This document shows positions 14,180 to 24,653 of a DNA stretch of 64,000 nucleotides, piece after piece. The translations under genes were made by a program, and so were the position numbers. The DNA comes from Physcomitrium patens (taxonomy: Eukaryota > Streptophyta > Bryopsida > Funariales > Funariaceae): contig NC_037255.1 in NCBI RefSeq assembly GCF_000002425.4, positions 5,355,602 to 5,419,601 of the forward strand, read 5' to 3'. How positions within the stretch are numbered: position 1 is the stretch's first letter; the number at the start of each line of letters is the position of its first letter. The notes under the pieces were generated by a model. That model was not told where the DNA came from, searched no databases, and saw only the letters and a program-made list of their open reading frames with translations.

Positions 14180-14480
14180 AGAACAACAATAAAATGGTGG
14201 CAGCAGGTAGCGGTAGGGCGGCAGGGTGGCAGTGGCGGGCAGCAATGGACAGCAGCGGCGAGCGACGGCGGGTGGTGGCAGGCAACAGCGGACAGCAGCA
14301 GTTGGTAATGGCGGGCAATGGTAGGCGACAGCGGTGGGCAGCAGCGGCGGGCGGCGGTAGCAGCGTTAGGGCAGCGGCGACAGGGTAGCAGTAGCAGATT
14401 TGGCGGCAGTTTGACGTTTGTTTGGCATTTGTTCGGTGGCAGTTTGGCATTTGTTCGGCGTTTGTTCAGCGGCAGTTTGG
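14180..14480 (-). repeat. GC-rich imperfect triplet block in copia 1 leader
   Basis: A stretch dominated by GCA/GCG/GGC-type triplets ('gtggcagcaggtagcggt' and similar), strikingly GC-rich within an element that is otherwise AT-rich. On the minus (sense) strand it reads CTGCC/CCGCC-type repeats in the untranslated leader between the 5' LTR and gag. Open frames on both strands are low-complexity translations, so I do not call a gene. Confidence 0.7.
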
Positions 14481-14722
14481 GGTGTAGTAGGGAGCAGGGA
14501 GCAAGTAGAGGGTGGAGTTGGACTGGATCAAGTATTCAGAGCAAGCAAGGCAAAGAGTGCTCTAAACAAGTGCTCTAAACAAGCAGCTAATAAGTGAAGG
14601 GCTAGCAAGAAGAACAGGATCCTGATCCACATACTAAGCAAGGGTAGCAACACGTTTGAAGAGTCAAAGACTAGAGCAAAAAAAATTGTGATAGTGTATA
14701 GAAGAGAATCGTGCTGAGAACG

Positions 14723-15163
14723 TGTTGAGGATGTTTAGAAAGACACAAGAGTAATAGTAAGTCATACACAGACAAGAGTAGTAGTAAGTCATACACACAC
14801 AAGAGTAGTAGTAAGTCATACTTACACAAGAGTAGTAGTAAGTCATACACACACAAGAGTAATAGTAAGTCATACTTACACAAGAGTAGTAGTAAGTCAT
14901 ACACACACAAGGATTTCTAAGGAGAGAGAGCTTCACACACACAAAAATCTATTGATCTGGTTGTGTCTCGTACACAAGAAGAGAGAAGATAAGAGGATGA
15001 ACAGTACTTCTCTACTAGACTCTAAATACTGTAGCTATAGTAATTACTATAGTCTATAGTAAATATTATGGAGAGCGTCGGCTACATTTAATGATCTCAA
15101 CACTCCTCCTCGCTTATCATAATATTTATATAATATAAAATTTATATAGATTTATAATCTATA
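14723..15163 (-). mobile_element. 5' LTR of copia 1
   Basis: 441 bp, the partner of 8979-9311. The 108-bp length difference equals four units of the 27-bp internal repeat. Differences elsewhere are few and mostly transitions. It is followed directly by the second AAAAC copy. Confidence 0.85.
14743..14911. repeat. 27-bp minisatellite inside LTR
   Basis: About six units of the type 'acaagagtagtagtaagtca' plus 'tacacac', against two in the partner LTR (about 8998-9060). Two unit sub-types alternate ('tacacac' and 'tacttac' endings), suggesting expansion in blocks of two. Repetitive peptides rich in TYYYS predicted here are only its translation. Confidence 0.9.
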
Positions 15164-15168
15164 AAAAC

Positions 15169-15530
15169 CAAGCCACACTTATACTATTGAGTGGTGGCTT
15201 GTGGGAAGGCGGCCACATCTTCACCCTTGATCTCTAAGATCCCTAATGTAGATCTATGGCCTTCATTCATCCAAAAGCTAATTCCGTCATTATGACTGAT
15301 GGCTCTTGTAAGTGGTCAAAAAAACATTTTTTTTGTAAATCTAACTTAACCATTGTGTTTAAAACACCTCTTTATATAAGATTGAGTACTCATCTATCCC
15401 AATCCACCTTCATATGCAATTTTTATGAACTTTTTACCTCCAAGAGCTTTTTATAATTATTGAAAATTCCTTCAAAAATGACATCTTCATGGCTCCACTT
15501 GTAATTTGGTGGAGAGGTGCTGATCTTGTT
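15169..15530 (+). repeat. dispersed repeat R, copy 2 (right part, weak)
   Basis: Scattered similarity to R copy 1 about 3740-3870 and to the reverse complement of copy 3: 'cttaaccattgtgtttaaaa' parallels 'cttcaccatggtattaaaa', and 'atcttcatggctccacttg' parallels 'cataatggcctccaaagtg'. The match is weak but sits where R should resume after the copia insertion. Confidence 0.35.
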
Positions 15531-17049
15531 TTCTTCACTCCATGAGGCAAATCCGATGCCGCCATTGCATTTGGAAGGCTTCCATTAATTAGAAAAGCCA
15601 CCTTATTACTTGAATTTATTGAATTAGGAGAAAAACTTCAAATTACCTTTGCTAATTTTCACTAGAATCCTTTTTAGAAGCTTATGATTTTAATTCTTTC
15701 TAAATCATATGAGATGATTGTAAGTGAATTCATAGGCTTTCAATTAATTCTTATAGCAATGATTATAATTTTTTAATTACTAAAACTAATAAAATTACTA
15801 TTCTAATTTTTGAAAGTCTATGATTTTGGTTCTAATTAACCCAATTTAAAGCATTAGATTAAGATTTGTACCATCAAAGGTTATAACCCTCAAAATTCTA
15901 CAAAACTAGATTTTACTTATATAAATCATGATGTAACTTGTTCAATTACTACAAAATACGAGAAAAAATATAAAATTTAAACTTGGAATATAATCTGGAG
16001 CTCACATAGTTTATACTAGTAGAGTGGCTGTAGTAAGTAACCATGGTACTTGTATTGATAAATATATAGAAGAAATACTTATTTTAAATGATATATTATT
16101 TAGATATCAAAAATAATTAAGGTATAGTTAAAAGGCTATAGGTGATGAAAAAAACTTTTGGCAATGCTAGAGATGAAGTGATTGCTTAAAAAGATTATAT
16201 ATTAATTAGGAGTATTAAGAAAGAGTGACAAATTTATTGAGTTGAGTATAGCAGTTTCTAGAGGTAATAGTGCTTTAATTTTCAAAGATGTTATCAATCA
16301 AAATAGTAGCAACATTGGTTTAAATGTGATAATTTTATAACAAGGTAGTATTATGAAGATAGAAATTATCTTAAAGGGGATAGGAAGCTAGAATAGAATC
16401 ATCTTTTGTAAGATGTTGGCATGTTTAAATTTTTTTTTGGAATGTTGTCTCCTTGTTTATTATAGTCACTGATGTAAAACATATTTTTTTGTAGATTAGA
16501 GAAATAGAAAGTATTGATGAAGCAAAAAAAATTTCCATTGACTATAGAAATCTCAACTTCTCCTTGATTATAAATAAAAAAAAAGGTGGTATCATCACCA
16601 AAGTAGAATATATTTTTTCTAAGTAAAAATGATTTAAAATTGATGATTATTATTTATTATGAGTCAAGTGATGTATAGGTCCAATATTAATAAATCATTG
16701 TAAATCTTTTATAACTTATGATTGTAAAGATTTTTTAAAACAATAAGTTTGTGTAATAAAGAAATAAGTATAAAATGTTAGAAGGATTTTTTCTATATTT
16801 TTTTACTTCCTTTCAGACTTCATATTTTTATGAAATGTAATTGTATTATTTGTAAAAGTTTTAAATCTTTTATTTTTTTTTAAATATTTTAAACCATAAT
16901 GCTAAATTTGATTACAATGGAAACATGGGATTATTGATTTTGATTTATTTTTTCAACTTTTGTTGTCCAAGATCATAGACTACCAATGGATATGGAATTC
17001 AGACTGGTTGTGGACTTGTTAGTTACTAAATTGACTCACTAGTTGTTTT
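15531..17049. other. AT-rich DNA, nothing recognised
   Basis: Only short open frames, none resembling a known protein. About 15.9-16.7 kb reads like decayed coding sequence in plus orientation (irregular but less repetitive), yet no domain could be named. Confidence 0.4.
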
Positions 17050-17260
17050 AGGACAAAAAGATGTATTTAAAATGCTTAAAACCACAATATATGGTGAATA
17101 GTATAGAAGTCTTTAGACAAATAAAAAATTAGAATGTTAGTAATTGAAATGGAGTCTTAGTAATTCTTGGAGGCAATTATCTTAGTTGGTTTAATATTCT
17201 TTTACTTATTATTGAGTATTAAAGATTATTTATTAAGGTCAATATTTATATTGGCCTTCC

Positions 17261-17302
<42 letters not shown>

Positions 17303-18433
17303 CTTATAAAAAAAACTATAAATATTAGTTAGTAGCTAGAAGAAGCATGAAAAAGAATCTCATGTCTTTTTAGTTATTTATATAGAAAGTAGGATTTATA
17401 GTGGATTTAAATTGTTACATTATTATAAAAAATTATCAAGATAGGAATTATAGCTTTAAAATGATATTAGCATTATAGAGCCATCATAGGAATTTTTAGA
17501 ATTTATTTATAGTTTTTTAGGAATTTTTAAAGCAATTTCTAAGACTTTGATAAAAATGAGTTTTATCACTTTGGAGGCCATTATGAAGAAATGGAGCAAG
17601 GTTTGAAGGCCACACAAGGTTCCTAAGCTAATTCGGTGTTTTTAAACACTATAGTGAAGTTAAAAATTAAAAAATATTGATTTTACTAGTAGAAAATAGG
17701 AGGATTAGTAGCTAGTATTGTTCTTATAAGAAACGAGGTGTATAAGTTCCATATGGATTGTAGCACCTTAAAGGTAGTTAGGAAGATAAGACTAGGGCCT
17801 TGTGGCCTCTCTTAGAAACCAATATATACTACTTATGATTCTTTTTGAGGCTTAAACTCTTGATCTATTAAGCAAATTAACCTTGAGGTAAAAATTATTT
17901 ACTTAATTTTTTATTTATTTACTTATTATTTTTAAACCTTCATAACTTATTTATAGTAATTAAAATTTACATGTTTCTTTTGGAATTAAAAAGATAAAAA
18001 AACTTAATTTCTAAAATTATATTTTTTATTTTTTATTTATTTTTTATTAAATAAAAACTTAATGAACAGACTATAATTAGTTTAGAATTGCTTGATTGCA
18101 CTTGTTTCACTTGTTTTTGTGTTGTGCTTGTTTTGTTTGTGTTCTTGCTTTTTCTACTTCATACCACCAATTACAAGCAACTCCTAATTGAGGCCATCTT
18201 ATAATTTGGATTGAGTAGTGAATTTTACACTTAGAGGATTTTTGATAGGAGTGATGGCATTAAAATTTGTAAATCCAAGTCAAGAGCCATCACGATAGAG
18301 AATCCTACTACAATGCCAATGCATAATAAAAGAGCCTAGGCCTCCATCATACACTATAAAAGAACTTAATTTTATTAATCATTCTACAAACGAGGAGATT
18401 GTCTTGTGTAATAAGACAAGGATAGGAAGTATT
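17050..18433 (-). repeat. dispersed repeat R, copy 3 (inverted)
   Basis: The reverse complement matches R copy 1 over about 3230-4215 and 4780-4950; 'gaggcaattatcttagtt', 'tactagtagaaaataggagg' and 'attgaggccatctt' are clear anchors. Where copy 1 has the solo LTR, this copy has only an (AT)n tract. The old gypsy element (18434) begins inside or at the edge of the copy, and no continuation was recognised past that element. Confidence 0.55.
17264..17301. repeat. (AT)n microsatellite at the empty LTR site
   Basis: About 38 bp of AT dinucleotides at the point in R copy 3 that corresponds to the solo LTR insertion site in copy 1. Confidence 0.9.
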
Positions 18434-18962
18434 TATCATGAATATATAAATTTACTTCAATAATTACTTATATAATTAGGTAGAAGTAGATAAATATAGA
18501 TTAATTTCATAAAGTCTTTTGGTAAAGCTTTCTAGAAGCTTCATAGATGCGGTTTTGACTTTAGATATATTTATAGGTCAAAAACTTGGCCAACAAGTTA
18601 ATCACATATTGGTAGCTTGAAGAACAAGTTAACTCCATGTAATAGCTTGTGGAACTAGCTAACCATGTGGCACATACATAGATAACTTGCCTTACAAGTT
18701 AAGACATGTAGCTAGCAAAGTCAATATGTTTTGGAGGTCCTATAGGACATTGCCATATAGCTTCTAGTTAAGAATATATATGGAAGTAAGAGTGAAGCCT
18801 TCTTCACTCTTATCAATGCATTTCTAGTCTTTAGTCTTATTTCAAGACTTTCTAGTTAAATATTACATTACCATTAAGTGATTTTTTAGTTAATTTCAAT
18901 GATACAAGAGTGTATTGAGAATTTTTTTTCTTCAAGATTCATGTCCTTCATAATTTGATAAC
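18434..18962 (+). mobile_element. 5' LTR of old gypsy
   Basis: About 529 bp, matching 29617-30175. It is bounded on the left by GTATT and on the right by a leader that resembles the leaders of the younger copies ('gagtggatta'). Confidence 0.85.
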
Positions 18963-19047
18963 AGTACAAATATATTATTTTTATCTTATTTTAGAAATGA
19001 GTGGATTACCTCACTTCTATTATTGTATTCTGAAGATTATAGACTAT

Positions 19048-19608
19048 TGTCAAGGATAAGAACTTGATGAAAAAATAATTCAAACAAGTGAACCTTCACT
19101 CAAAGAGCCGTAAAAAAATATATATAAACAAGTATATATATTGAAAGAGAAACTGGAATGGCTATTGCCAAAAGACAAGAAAACTAAAGACCCTTGAAAC
19201 TAGACTAGAAGCAAGAAAGGAGTTGACAAGAGTGAAGAAGCCTTCACTCTTCTCTCTATATATACTATCTAACTAGGGGCTACGTGGCGACGTTCTATAG
19301 GACCTCCAATATGTGTTGACTTTGTAGGACACATGCCTTGAATTACAAGGCAAGTTCTTCTATGTGTGAGCCACATAGTTAGCTTGATCTTCAAGCTTAC
19401 AACATGTATGGCACATGGCCAACTTGTTCACCACGTTTCTAATCCAAAAAGTCAATTAAAGACACCTATGAAGTCAAAGCAGCATCTATGAAGCTTCTAA
19501 AAAGCTTCTATATTAAATACTATAGAATTTATTTACTTTTACTTACTTTTACTTACTTCTACCTATTTGTATATGTAATTACTAGCTTACATGATTATGT
19601 CCGTGACA
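19048..19608 (-). mobile_element. 3' LTR of younger gypsy
   Basis: 561 bp, ending TGTCA...TGACA, preceded by ACTAT. The neighbouring purine tract on the minus strand is 'gcagggggggtaa'. Confidence 0.92.
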
Positions 19609-19649
19609 TTACCCCCCCTGCTAGAGACGAGTTCTACAAGGAGCGGTCA

Positions 19650-19877
19650 TCATATGTCGAGGAAATCTATAATGCGACGAATTGTATTCGCCACATACTT
19701 TGATCTTTGTTCTCTTCGAAGATGATTGATAGGACCTCTCAACCATTGGTAGTATCCCATACGAGGGCAGAAAGACCACCCAGTTATTTGATCATTATTG
19801 AGGCCTTCATAACTTCCTTCGAATAGAATATTTAGAACACCATCAGGAGTTGTTCCTATCTCTAGCACAATCACCAA
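19650..19877 (-). pseudogene. extra reading frame after pol, younger gypsy
   Basis: A frame of about 75 residues between the chromodomain and the polypurine tract. It contains 'LFEGSYEGLNNDQITGW', then 'YYQWLRGPINHLRREQ' and an R/I-rich end ('IRRIIDFL'). Similar text occurs at the same place in the old copy (about 29.35-29.57 kb), in gypsy A (42434-42682), in the fragment near 5.4 kb and, more distantly, in gypsy B (48727-49074). I recognise no named domain. The surviving frame may be shorter than the original. Confidence 0.65.
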
Positions 19878-22800
19878 ACATCAGGAGTCCCTTCCTAAAT
19901 CGTGATACCAAACGCATTGTATCTCGCCATCTATTCGAGGAAGAACATGTCGTTCTTAAAGATCTTCATCTCGATTACATCGTCTTGAAGGTTGTGACAA
20001 TCATAATGTCTCGTTTGGCAGGTCAACAAATAAAGGCTCTTGAGTCGAATCTGCTAGTTGTTGGTTCTCCATCTCTTGAGCGTCACTACTTCAAAGAAGC
20101 TACGAACAAGAATTGAAAGTAGAATGTTATCTTGCCTAGATGTTGTTTCTTTTATAAAGAAGGTTTTTATCTTGATTTTGATAGATGTCGTCGATGAAAA
20201 GCCTCCACCGCCTTTGCTGCATTTGCAAGATTCTTTATTGGCTCCCATGTGCGTTCACTAATACCATATCCGTGCCAATGGACAAGATATTTTAATTTAT
20301 TTCGGCGCCGCCTTGAATCTAAGACTTCTTCTACTTCAAACTCTTCATTATTGTCCACTTCTATAGGAGGAGGTCGAGCTTGTTGTCTCCTTGATATGTC
20401 CACTATCTTGTATGGTTCAAGAAGAGACACGTGGAATACTGGATGGATTTTCATTGACTCTGGTAGATGTAAACGATATGCAACTGGATTGATTTGTGCA
20501 GAAATAGAAAATGGTCCTAGCCTTCGATAGTCCAACTTTTCAGAAGGACGAGTGGTCTTGATATTGCAACAAAGTAGCCATACCTTATCACCCAAGATGA
20601 ATGATGGTTATTCCTTTCTATAGACATCTGCATTGACCTTTTGTTATTCTTGAGCCTCTTTTAATTGCGCCTTCATCGTTGCATGTAGCTTTGATAAATG
20701 AATTTCCAAATCTTTTGCAGCAAGATTATCAACTTTTAAAAAGTCAAAAGTATCAAGTCATGGATGATAACCATAATTAGCAAAGAAAGGTGTTTGTTTT
20801 ATAGAAGAGTGTACCGTGTTATTGTAAGCAAACTCTGCCAATGGCAAAAGAGTTGTCCAATCATCTTGTTGGTAATTAATGGTACATCTTAAATATTGCT
20901 CCAAAACTTGATTAATACGCTCCGTTTGTCCATCAGTTTGAGGATGGAATGCCGAAGATACTTTTATATCTACTTTAAGAATCTTGAAAAGAGTCTGCCA
21001 AAATCTTGATACAAATTGAGTTCCCCTATCTGATATAATATCCTTGGGTAATTCATGATAGCAATAGATATTGTCAAGAAAGAGCTCAACTGTTTCTTTA
21101 CCTATGATAGATTTTGTACATAGTACAAAATGTGCCATCTTGGTAAAATGATCTACTATCATGAATATAGAATCATAAGAACCTGAGATTGGAAGATCCG
21201 TAATAAAGTCCATAGAAATAGAAGACCATGGTTGTTTTGGAATGGATAATGGCTGAAGAAGTCCAAAAGGTCGATGACGAGGAGTTTTCGATCTTGAGCA
21301 AACATCACATGATTGTACACAATCTTTAACTACCTTCCACATTTGAGGTCACCAAAAATCCCTAGATATCAGCTCTAAAGTCTTATTATATCCAAAATGT
21401 CCCGCTGTTGAGAAGTCGTGACGAGCTTGAATAACACGTAAATGTGCTTCTCCTTCTAGAACATATAGGCATCTTTTGAAATAGAGTAGGTTGTTCTTGA
21501 ATTCAAATTTAGAGGGATCATGAAATTTAGAAGAATTATTCTTGATATCATGAACAAGAGGGTCTAAAGACATACTTAACTGGACTTATTTAAGAAAAAT
21601 TAAATCAACAGTCAATGTTGATTTTATTGCTCGAAGATGAAATTGCTCCGGCTTCAAGAGAACCATTCTTTGTTGCTCAAAAGTTGCATCTCCTTCTTTT
21701 GGTGCAAGATAAGAATGTCTAGACAAGGCATCAGACAAATCTTGTTGTTTTCCTGGCAGATAAGTAATGATGAACTCGAATCTTGATAAAGACATGCTCC
21801 AAAAAAGCTTGACGATGATTTAATACACATGCTGACATAAAATATTCGAGGTTCTTGTGATCCGTATACACGGTGACTGGACTAGAAGCGCCTTCTAGAT
21901 AATGATGCCATTCTTGAAAAGAATCCACAATTATAAGAAGTTCTTTGTCATGGATCTCATAATTGATTTCTGCTAGCCAGAATTTTCTTGAATGAAAGGC
22001 TACTGGATGAAGTTTGTCATCTGTTCCCATTTGTGATAAAATCACACCCAGAGCAAAGTCCGATGCATCTTTTTCTATAAAGAATGCTTTGAAAAAATCA
22101 ACACGATATAAGATTGGTGCAGAAACAAACGCTGTCTTCAAAGATTCAAAAGCAACTTCTGCTTCTTGATTCCATTGGAGTTTGTCTTTACAAGTCAAAC
22201 ATATAAGTGGAGCTGCAACTCGAGGGAAGTCTTTGATGAAGATCCGATAGTAGTTGGCAAATCTCAAAAAACATTAGACATCTCTTCCCATTTTTGGGAT
22301 CTTCCAGTCTATAATTATTTGAACTTTCTTAGGATCCATCATAAGTCCAACATTTGAAATGATGTAACCTAAGAAATCGACTTGAGTAGTGTAGAACACA
22401 CACTTTTCTATCTTGGCATAGAGTCCTGCATCTCTTAATTTTTGTAATACATGACGAACATGAAGTTCATGTTCTTCTAGATTCTTAGAATAGATCAAGA
22501 TGTCGTCTAGATAACAGACCACAAAATCATCCAAAAATTCTCAAAAAACATCATTCATTAGATGTTGAAAAGCTGCTGGTGCATTTGTAAGTCCAAAAGG
22601 CATGACGTTGTATTCAAAATGTCCATACCTAGTTCGAAACACAGTCTTCCATTCATCTCCTTCTTTGATGCGTACTAGATTGTATGCTCTCCAAAGATCT
22701 ATTTTTGTATAGATCTTAGTTTGATTCAATTGATGAAATAGTCCAGGTATTAAAGGTAGTGGATACCTGTTCTTCATGGTAATCTTGTTGAGTCCTCGAT

Positions 22801-24092
22801 AATCAACACACATCCGCAATGATCCATCTTTTTTTTTCACAAATAGAATTGGAGCTCTTGCCAGAGATTTAGAATGGCGTATGAAATTCATGGCTAGATT
22901 TTCTTCAATATACTCCTTGAGTTCAGCCAACTCACTTTGTGATTGCGTCATTTTTTTGGACAATGTTGAGCAGTGTGCTTTGATTCTCCACAATATAAAC
23001 ATAATCTTTCTTGATGACGACGAGTTTTTTCTTGCTCAGTAAGAGGTTTGAAACGTACTGCATCAATTTGCATATCCTCTACTTCCGAATGTATGTGTTG
23101 AAGAGGTATTGGTGTTGCCATTGAATTATAGTAACGTTGAGGTCCACTTGTATGGTTCTCAGATCGGAATTCAAAAAGGTGATTGTCACACTTCACAACA
23201 AAGTCAATTGCTTGACTCAATGTTTGAGGATCAGATAAGTTGAACATTAATTTTTTACCTCATATTGTAATCTGTAGAGAAATTGGCTAATAAGTGTAAC
23301 ATCATCTCACTTGATATCAGTTGTAAGTTGTCGAAATTATAAAGCGTACAATGTTATTGATCAATTATCTTCTCGTAAAATATGGATCTTATTGGTTGCA
23401 ATACGAATTGCATCATGTTCTCCATACATGGATCAAAACTTCACAAAAAAAGCCTCTAGATTATCCAATATTGGATCTCGTTGTTCAAAAAAAATAGGAA
23501 AATCACGATAGTGCTGAACTTGAAAGAAGCGTACCAATGAATGTAACTTGCGATCTTAGAATTGGATAGCTTTGGGGTTGAAGTTCAATCACAAATTGCA
23601 CTTGATTGATAAATCCTCGAAACTTAGATTTGGTGCCATCAAACTTCTCGGGTAGGGCAATTCTTGGTTCTCTTACCTTTGAAGGGCGTTCCACCATAGG
23701 AAAAAGAACATGGTTTGGTGCAGATATTGAAGTAGCTCCAACCATTTCTACATCTTCACTTCCTACCAATCTTATTGCTCCTTGTGGTGGTAAATTGAGT
23801 TGATACATCGCAAGCATTAACTCCCTCAATTGCTCTTGCATTTGTGCCATTGCACTCTTCATTTCAACAAGTTTTGCTATGATAATACTTAGAAGAGAGA
23901 AGATATCTAATATCACTCAAGACAAATAGAAGAGAGGACTTGAGAATAAAAAGAATACTAAGGACAATATCAGTTTAGAAGAGGATAATCCGCAACTTCT
24001 AATATGCTTATATCTTATCAAGAAAAAGAGATAATCCACTCTTAATCAAGATTAGACAAAGCTTTGATATTGTGGGTGTACTCTTGTTAATC

Positions 24093-24653
24093 TGTCAAGG
24101 ACAAGAACTCGATGAAAAAATAATTCAAACAAGTGAACCTTCACTCAAAGAGCCGTAACAAAATATATATAAACAAGTATATATATTGAAAGAGAAACTG
24201 GAATGGCTATTGCCAAAAGACAAGAAAACTAGAGATCCTTGAAACTAGACTAGAAACAAGAAAGGAGTTGACAAGAGTGAAGAAGCCTTCACTCTTCTCT
24301 CTATATATACTATCTAACTAGGGGCTACGTGGAGACGTTCTATAGGACCTCCAATATGTGTTGACTTAGTAGGACATATGCCTTGACTTACAAGGCAAGT
24401 TCTTCTATGTGTGGGCCACATAGTTAGCTTGATCTTCAAGCTAACAACATGTGTGGCACATGGCCAACTTGTTGACCACGTTTCTAATCCAAAAAATCAA
24501 TTAAAGACACCTATGAAGTCAAAGCAGTATCTATGAAGCTTCTAAGAAGCTTCTATATTAAATACTATAGAATTTATTTACTTTTACTTACTTTTACTTA
24601 CTTCTACCTATTTGTATATGTAATTACTAGCTTACATGATTATGTCCATGACA
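24093..24653 (-). mobile_element. 5' LTR of younger gypsy
   Basis: 561 bp, partner of 19048-19608, followed by ACTAT. On the minus strand two GAAGCTTC palindromes 3 bp apart (24535-24553) lie upstream of a TATA-like 'gtatatatag' (about 24301-24313), a plausible promoter arrangement. Confidence 0.92.

Larger units (their letters stand above)
8979..15163 (-). mobile_element. Ty1/copia retrotransposon (copia 1)
   Basis: A full-span but broken element on the minus strand, about 6.2 kb, flanked by the target duplication AAAAC (8974-8978 and 15164-15168). Parts in transcription order: 5' LTR 14723-15163; a long leader with (AT)n and a GC-rich block, about 14.0-14.7 kb; gag about 13.1-14.0 kb; GAG-pre-integrase and integrase about 11.4-12.8 kb ('LHGDICGPI', 'RVFGCRAW'); reverse transcriptase about 10.3-10.9 kb ('VYVDDL', 'KALYGLKQ'); RNase H about 9.46-10.0 kb ('LHEDNSACI', 'TKALP'); 3' LTR 8979-9311. 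This domain order (integrase before RT) is diagnostic of Ty1/copia. There are roughly ten breaks. LTRs look about 94-95% alike outside a variable repeat, so it is moderately old. It sits inside R copy 2. Confidence 0.9.
19048..24653 (-). mobile_element. younger Ty3/gypsy chromovirus (A family)
   Basis: A minus-strand element of 5606 bp with equal 561-bp LTRs and a perfect target duplication ACTAT (19043-19047 and 24654-24658), inserted into the leader of the old gypsy copy. Parts in transcription order: 5' LTR 24093-24653; iMet-like primer site offset into the leader; gag about 23.0-23.9 kb with a CCHC knuckle ('[17 protein letters not shown]'); reverse transcriptase about 22.3-22.95 kb (YLDD motif); RNase H about 21.7-22.3 kb; integrase about 20.75-21.6 kb, with zinc-binding N-terminus and DDE core ('HPQTDGQTERINQ'); chromodomain about 20.2-20.4 kb ('HWHGYGISERTWEP'); extra frame 19650-19877; G-rich polypurine tract; 3' LTR 19048-19608. 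Around ten breaks; LTRs about 97% alike. Confidence 0.93.

Noticed and set aside
14194-14578. Gly/Ala/Ser-rich small proteins in the GC-rich block
   Set aside because: Low-complexity translations on the antisense strand of the copia leader, with equally long frames on the other strand.
14743-14911. CRISPR-like array
   Set aside because: Units are contiguous with no unique spacers, lie in a plant LTR, and match the partner LTR with fewer units.
14664-14942. Cysteine/tyrosine-rich repeat protein on the minus strand
   Set aside because: It is the translation of the 27-bp LTR minisatellite and appears in two frames at once.
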